DNA of 64,000 nucleotides from Apteryx mantelli. Its lineage: Eukaryota > Chordata > Aves > Apterygiformes > Apterygidae. A program made the position numbers and the translations under genes. The stretch is taken from positions 31,888,583 through 31,952,582 of the forward strand of contig NC_089985.1 in NCBI RefSeq assembly GCF_036417845.1. The letters are read 5' to 3'. How positions within the stretch are numbered: position 1 is the stretch's first letter; the number at the start of each line of letters is the position of its first letter. Under the pieces are notes generated by a model, which searched no databases, had not been told where the DNA came from, and saw nothing but the letters and a program-made list of their open reading frames with translations. Of this stretch, positions 59,901-64,000 are shown piece by piece.

Positions 59901-62708
59901 TTGTTTGTTTGCCTTTTGCATGGAACAGGAGCTCTCAGTTCAAAGTGAAATATTTTAGTAGGCTGAGAACAGTTTACATGAGTAAAAAATTTGCCAAAAT
60001 CCACAAGCCAGATTAAATGACTAGTCCCAGTTTCTCAGTGCTAGGAATTTATTTTAACACACTGATATAGAAATATGGCCTCCTGTTTATCACCTTGCAG
60101 AGACATGTTTGGAGTGCCGTATTCTTGTTTTTCTGCAAGTGGTGCCTACTTAATTTTTATGGCAAATTCTGTGCCTGTTTGAATAAGAATTAAGTAAAAA
60201 TATATTAGGCTAATAGAAATAGGAAAATGCTGCGGATGAAGAATACTCTGATTTTCTTTTCCTCCCTCCTCTCAAAAGGTCCCAAGAAAACAGAACTTAA
60301 CATGTCTGAATTTTTGGTGAAAGTATATCTTGAACTTTTATTTTTGTTTATCAGAGCAGATGCTTCTGCTCCACAACTTTTATTGATCCACGTCATTACT
60401 CTTTACCTTCTCGGAGTGTGGATATTCAGCCTAAAATAGCTTTTAATGTGTCTCACTGTCACACTATGAAGGTTCGATGGTTACAACTGAGACAGTAACA
60501 TAATAAAAAATATGTTTATTTCCTCACACAAACTCTCAGATTAGTAACACCCATTAAAATAATGCGATTATTAAATTGGAAAGGATAACCCAAAACCATT
60601 GGTTACTGCGCTATTAATTGGAAGCACTGCTTATCCCGACTTGAAAGCTAGCTTGTTCACTCTCTTAGTGAGAGGACGCTCAACCTCGAGGAGTTACCTT
60701 AACCCAGCGTCCCAGGGAAAGGGGAAGCGGGGGGGGGGGGGATACTCACGATCCAGCCAGAGATGACGTTCCCGTCCCCTGCTCAAACTCTCTGAGCTTC
60801 CAAGTTTCTTTTATACGGCTGGGGCTCTGGGCAAACACTGCTTTTGCTGACCTCTGCGAGTCGCACAATCACAGGACTGTGTGTTCTTCTGCTTGGAAAG
60901 ACCCTGCTAGCGAGGCAAGACCACAACACCTCCCTGTGGCTTCCTCCCTCCCTGGGGGTTCCTGCAGTTTCGATTCCCGGCCTTATCAGGGGCAGACTTC
61001 TTCAGTCCCGTTAACGCTTTACTCGCTCGTCACTCACTCACTATGACCTTGAATTACTTTGACCTTGACTTCGTAATGACCTCAGGAGAAATGTCTTTGT
61101 CACGGTGAAGTCAGCACTGTACATACCATCCTGGTGAAGAAGGAAGAACTTGCTTCAGTGTAGTGATCAAAGTGCTTTGTCATTCTGGCTAAGGAGAACT
61201 GGTTATAGTCCACGTTTCCTCTCAGAATGCTAACGAATACAGTCAGAAAATGTCCTGTGTCTGCTCTTATTGCAGTTCTTGAAAAGAAAAATAAACTGAT
61301 TTCACCAGTAGCAGAGAGACCTTTCTTACATTTGATTTCCCCCTTTTTTTGAGTAGCATCTGAAAGCTAGACTGTTAGTGTCTTTAATTGGAGTGAATTG
61401 TTTTGTTAGCTTTAAAATTGAACATGCAGGTGCTTTGATGCTTAAGTTGAAAAAAAATTATCTCTTTGACAGTCTCTCTAACCTGCATGGACACTTTTAC
61501 CTCTTGACTAGACTAATCTGTAAATAGATCAGGCCCCTGTTGTATCAAGCCTCACACCCAGAGTAGTGTACAATCTCCCCCAGACTCGAGGGACAAGCTG
61601 GTAAAGAGCAGTATATAGAGATCAGCACAGATAAGATGTAGTCTTACTGTAGCACTGAAGAGATGGGCAGATCTTAAAGAGAACACTTGCTCACTGTCCA
61701 CTGGAAACTAAACAAAATATGTTTTTACCTCTTTGGTCCATAGACTCACCACGTATCTGAGGCCCGTGTGTAAATGTATGTCCTGTTGAATGCTTGTGCT
61801 TCCTCAGAGTTTTTAAAAGCAGAAAGTGCTTTGAAGTACAGTGCCTTCCTTCCTGACCATTCTGGCCTGTGGGCAACAGTACAGAGCAAGGGGTGTACCG
61901 TCAGCAACGCCGCCTTTGCCAGACCCAGGGGAAGCAAAATGCGGAATTGTGAGCATCGTCAGGAGATCTCGTGTTGCCTGCAGGCCATGGGTTAACACCC
62001 AGCAGTATCGTGGCTTTCACTGTTATGCAGTCAGTGAGAATGAGACGTGAGGAAAAACGTGCCATAAAGTAACCTTATATCTTAGAAATAAGGTGTGAGC
62101 AGTTGAACCAGATCTGAAGTCTGGTAACTCTGGAATTAGAAACCTGACTGTTCCTGTGCTGGGGGAAAGGCTGTGCCTTCCAGGCTTGGCTGACATTGAC
62201 TGATGGCCAGTTAGTTCGTCTCCCTAAAGCACGATTTATTTGAAAAATGCTTCTTAGAACTCATTTGATACTTGAGGAGAATGTGACAACTATATTTAAG
62301 AATGAATCCCTTTTCTATCTAATGAGTTCTTACATGCATGACCTGTTTTCTTGTTTCTCTTTAAGTATCTGCTAGCGCTTAGCTCTTCACTCATAAAGGC
62401 TGTGCTACAGAGGACCGATCCTACTCAGTTTGTGCGTCTGTGCAACAGCATGATCTTATATAGGTCTATACTTATGATTTAGGGTGTTTTTTCTTTCCTC
62501 TCACTCCCATTAAGTACTTAACAGCTTTTTTTTCAGTCATGTGTTCTCTTTTCACTGACTGTGTTGAGTAATCTGTTTCTGTTTACAGGTGAAAGAAGCA
62601 GTGAAATATGCCCTAAGCGCAGGTTATCGCCACATTGACTGTGCGGCAGTTTACAGCAATGAAGCAGAGATAGGTGAGGCTTTCCAGGAATGCATCGGGC
62701 CCAACAAG
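55515..62708 (+). CDS. AKR1A1: aldo-keto reductase 1A1 (aldehyde reductase), 5' part
   Basis: Two coding exons are inside the window: 55515-55604 (30 codons; acceptor at 55507-55508) and 62589-62708 (40 codons), joined in phase 0; the second ends at GT 62709. The remaining roughly 255 residues lie beyond the window. The enzyme is a cytosolic NADPH-dependent reductase of aldehydes such as D-glucuronate and methylglyoxal. The family signature [17 protein letters not shown] is followed by [20 protein letters not shown], with the catalytic Asp and Tyr at residues 47 and 52 of this start (Asp45 and Tyr50 in human numbering). The Ala-Ala-Cys start closely resembles AKR1A1 rather than AKR1B proteins, and its place beside PRDX1 agrees. 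Confidence 0.95.
56920..56958. repeat. poly-T tract of 39 bases
   Basis: An uninterrupted T-run in AKR1A1 intron 2; read on the minus strand it is a long A-tail, possibly the end of a retroposed copy. No recognisable element adjoins it. Confidence 0.9.
57594..57638. repeat. 15-bp tandem repeat, three copies
   Basis: Units AAATGGATGGCTTTT, AAATGGATGGCTTCT and AAATGGATGGCTTCA follow each other exactly. The unit is a multiple of three and sits in an open frame of about 140 codons, but nothing else marks it as coding. Confidence 0.9.
59060..59560 (+). mobile_element. CR1 LINE 3' fragment
   Basis: The wording AAACATTGGCATAGACTGCC, later GTAAGCTAGATGATTTCTCA followed by AGATCCTTTCAGACCTACATTCTGTAT, matches the typical 3' end of bird CR1 elements (the TAGATGATCT...CCTTCCAACC...ATTCTATG pattern). 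It is diverged and truncated at 5'; the left edge is a guess. Confidence 0.65.
60485..61095 (-). mobile_element. probable solo LTR of an endogenous retrovirus
   Basis: On the minus strand the block has a TATA box (TATAAAAG, 60815-60808), then about 290 bp downstream an AATAAA (60520-60515) followed by T-rich sequence, with a C-run near 60741-60729. The CpG content is well above that of the surrounding intron. This promoter-then-poly(A) order in about 600 bp is LTR-like. No viral coding region is adjacent, so it would be a solo LTR, antisense to AKR1A1. The ends and target duplication were not identified, and no family is assigned. A decayed CpG-rich promoter of another kind is possible. Confidence 0.45.
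61044..61084 (-). promoter_or_regulatory. cluster of nuclear-receptor half-sites
   Basis: The minus strand reads TCAAGGTCA at 61052-61044 and again at 61068-61060, plus TGAGGTCA at 61084-61077. The first two are perfect extended half-sites of the ERR/SF-1 type, regularly spaced 16-17 bp apart. Confidence 0.6.
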
Positions 62709-64000
62709 GTAAAAAAACACAAAAAGCCACCGTGCTGACTATACATTTTATCAAAATTGACAGCTATAACCTGAAAACAGACTATAAAGTTAGCATTTTG
62801 AGGCTTTCTCCTAGTCTATCCCAGCTGTTTGGTATTACTTATCGGGAAGAGGCATGAAAGAAAGCTTTCTCTTTTCTAGAACTGTACTGGCTGTGAGGAG
62901 GAGGAAAGATTGTCCAGAATATTTGCATGGAAGCTACAAAGGAAAAAAATGCCTTTTTTGATTCCCTTCTCTCCCCCCTCCCCCCAAAGGAGTATCCCAA
63001 TTTGGATACTCAAAAATAGGAGGCTCCCAGAATCACTAGTTATAATGGAAAATCTTTGCCATGATTTATATGAAAAATTACTCTAATTTGCCAGTCTGGA
63101 ACAGTACGCAATGCTGGCTAGCCACAGCAAATTCAGTGACTGGGATTTTGTTGGTTATAGACCAAATACAAGCGAGTAAGTAGGTACCTTTTTTTTTTTA
63201 TTTTTGGTAACAGCGGTTGCATTTGATGCTTTTGACAGCGTGACTGTAGGACCTACGCTGAGAGTCCATGGCCTAGAAGTAATGTGAGAGGCATTGCCGT
63301 GGATGACCTCAGGTGGAATCTCAAATTTGGCCTCTTGCTTTTGTTGGGCAAAGAAGTCAGGAAGCTTACCTGTATATATAGTTTCTGGGAAAGCAAGCTT
63401 TCATGTTTTGCTTTCCTCTTGTCTTTCCTGTGCTTTAGGGCAATCTCTTTGTTATGGGATTAGCTCCAGAGAGGCTGTTTTCAGCTCGCCCCAGGGATTC
63501 CTTCCCATTGTCTAGATGGTGGTAACTAAAGTAGGGAAGCATAGGATTTTTTTTTTTTCCGGTTCGTATTAGCTAGTAACTTAAAGCTAGAATTTTTAGA
63601 ATGTCTTTTTCTCTGAACACAACAGCCAGTATATTAAACACAGAAATAACTCGATGGAAGGAGAGAAGCTAAGGAATTAATCATTCCAGCTTCTACAGCG
63701 TATAAGACTTGAGTGAAATTTGCTCCTGTTGAAGATGGCAAGAAATGCCCTCTGGTGTTCTGTGCTTCAGTATGCCAAATATGATCTCCCCTTTGCATTT
63801 TCTACTTCATAAATAGCCAAGATTGTTTCTTTCAGTTCTGGGCCTTACCCTTCCCATATAGGGTATAGGGCACTCAGTTCTTGGTGCATTCTTCCTAAAA
63901 CTTAAAAAAAAAAAAAAAAATCCAGTGCAGAGGATTGGGGAAGCGTCTTTTGTTTATTTTCCCATGTTTTTTCCATAAGAAGCATTCTTGGTTTATAACA
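62709..64000 (+). other. AKR1A1: AKR1A1 intron 3, start
   Basis: The stretch from the donor at 62709 to the window end shows no exon; the next coding exon must lie further on. Confidence 0.75.

Larger units (their letters stand above)
55605..62588 (+). other. AKR1A1: AKR1A1 intron 2
   Basis: A 7-kb intron with the poly-T tract, 15-bp tandem repeat, CR1 fragment and probable LTR listed separately. No further exon of the family is seen. Confidence 0.8.

Noticed and set aside
1-64000. CRISPR arrays, bacterial operons, rRNA or tRNA genes
   Set aside because: No regularly spaced repeats, ribosome binding sites or cloverleaf-like sequences were seen; the window is vertebrate nuclear DNA.

Overview
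This is a vertebrate nuclear window, most likely from a bird or another archosaur. The genes have short, well-spliced exons, CpG-island promoters and canonical AATAAA signals. There is a CR1-type LINE end near 59.5 kb and little other interspersed repeat. The gene order CCDC163 - MMACHC - PRDX1 - AKR1A1, with alternating strands (-, +, -, +), is the same conserved block found on human chromosome 1p34. Exons were assembled by eye from splice sites, reading frames and intron phases. Four genes were named from protein families I recognise; the first gene in the window I cannot name.

Layout. 1-4.4 kb is GC-rich and holds no exon I can prove. A mucin-like type I membrane protein gene lies on the + strand (coding exons 4386-7417, 3' UTR to about 9.65 kb). 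CCDC163 lies on the - strand (11 coding exons, 24170 down to 15132, probably a long 3' UTR towards 10-12 kb). MMACHC lies on the + strand (4 coding exons, 24512-29395, polyadenylation signal 29790). CCDC163 and MMACHC start head to head with 341 bp between their start codons, inside a CpG island. From 29.8 to 40.9 kb is an AT-rich interval with a solitary CpG island at 38.48-38.79 kb and two exon-like minus-strand blocks (37.7 and 34.9 kb). PRDX1 lies on the - strand (5 coding exons, 45541 down to 41138, 199 codons, non-coding first exon and TATA promoter near 48.6 kb). AKR1A1 lies on the + strand (CpG-island promoter near 53 kb, coding exons at 55515 and 62589, remainder beyond the window). 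A probable solo LTR on the minus strand sits in AKR1A1 intron 2.

Functionally, MMACHC processes vitamin B12, PRDX1 removes peroxides and AKR1A1 reduces aldehydes, so the block is metabolic and redox housekeeping rather than an operon-like system. The most notable regulatory signals are three ZNF143/THAP11-type motifs in the CCDC163/MMACHC bidirectional promoter, a 15-bp tandem array ending in a perfect CRE in MMACHC intron 1, an antioxidant response element upstream of PRDX1, and two perfect ERR-type half-sites in the LTR. The best candidate for something undescribed is the orphan CpG island with phase-compatible minus-strand exons between MMACHC and PRDX1. The mucin-like gene occupies the place where TESK2 would be expected from the human order.
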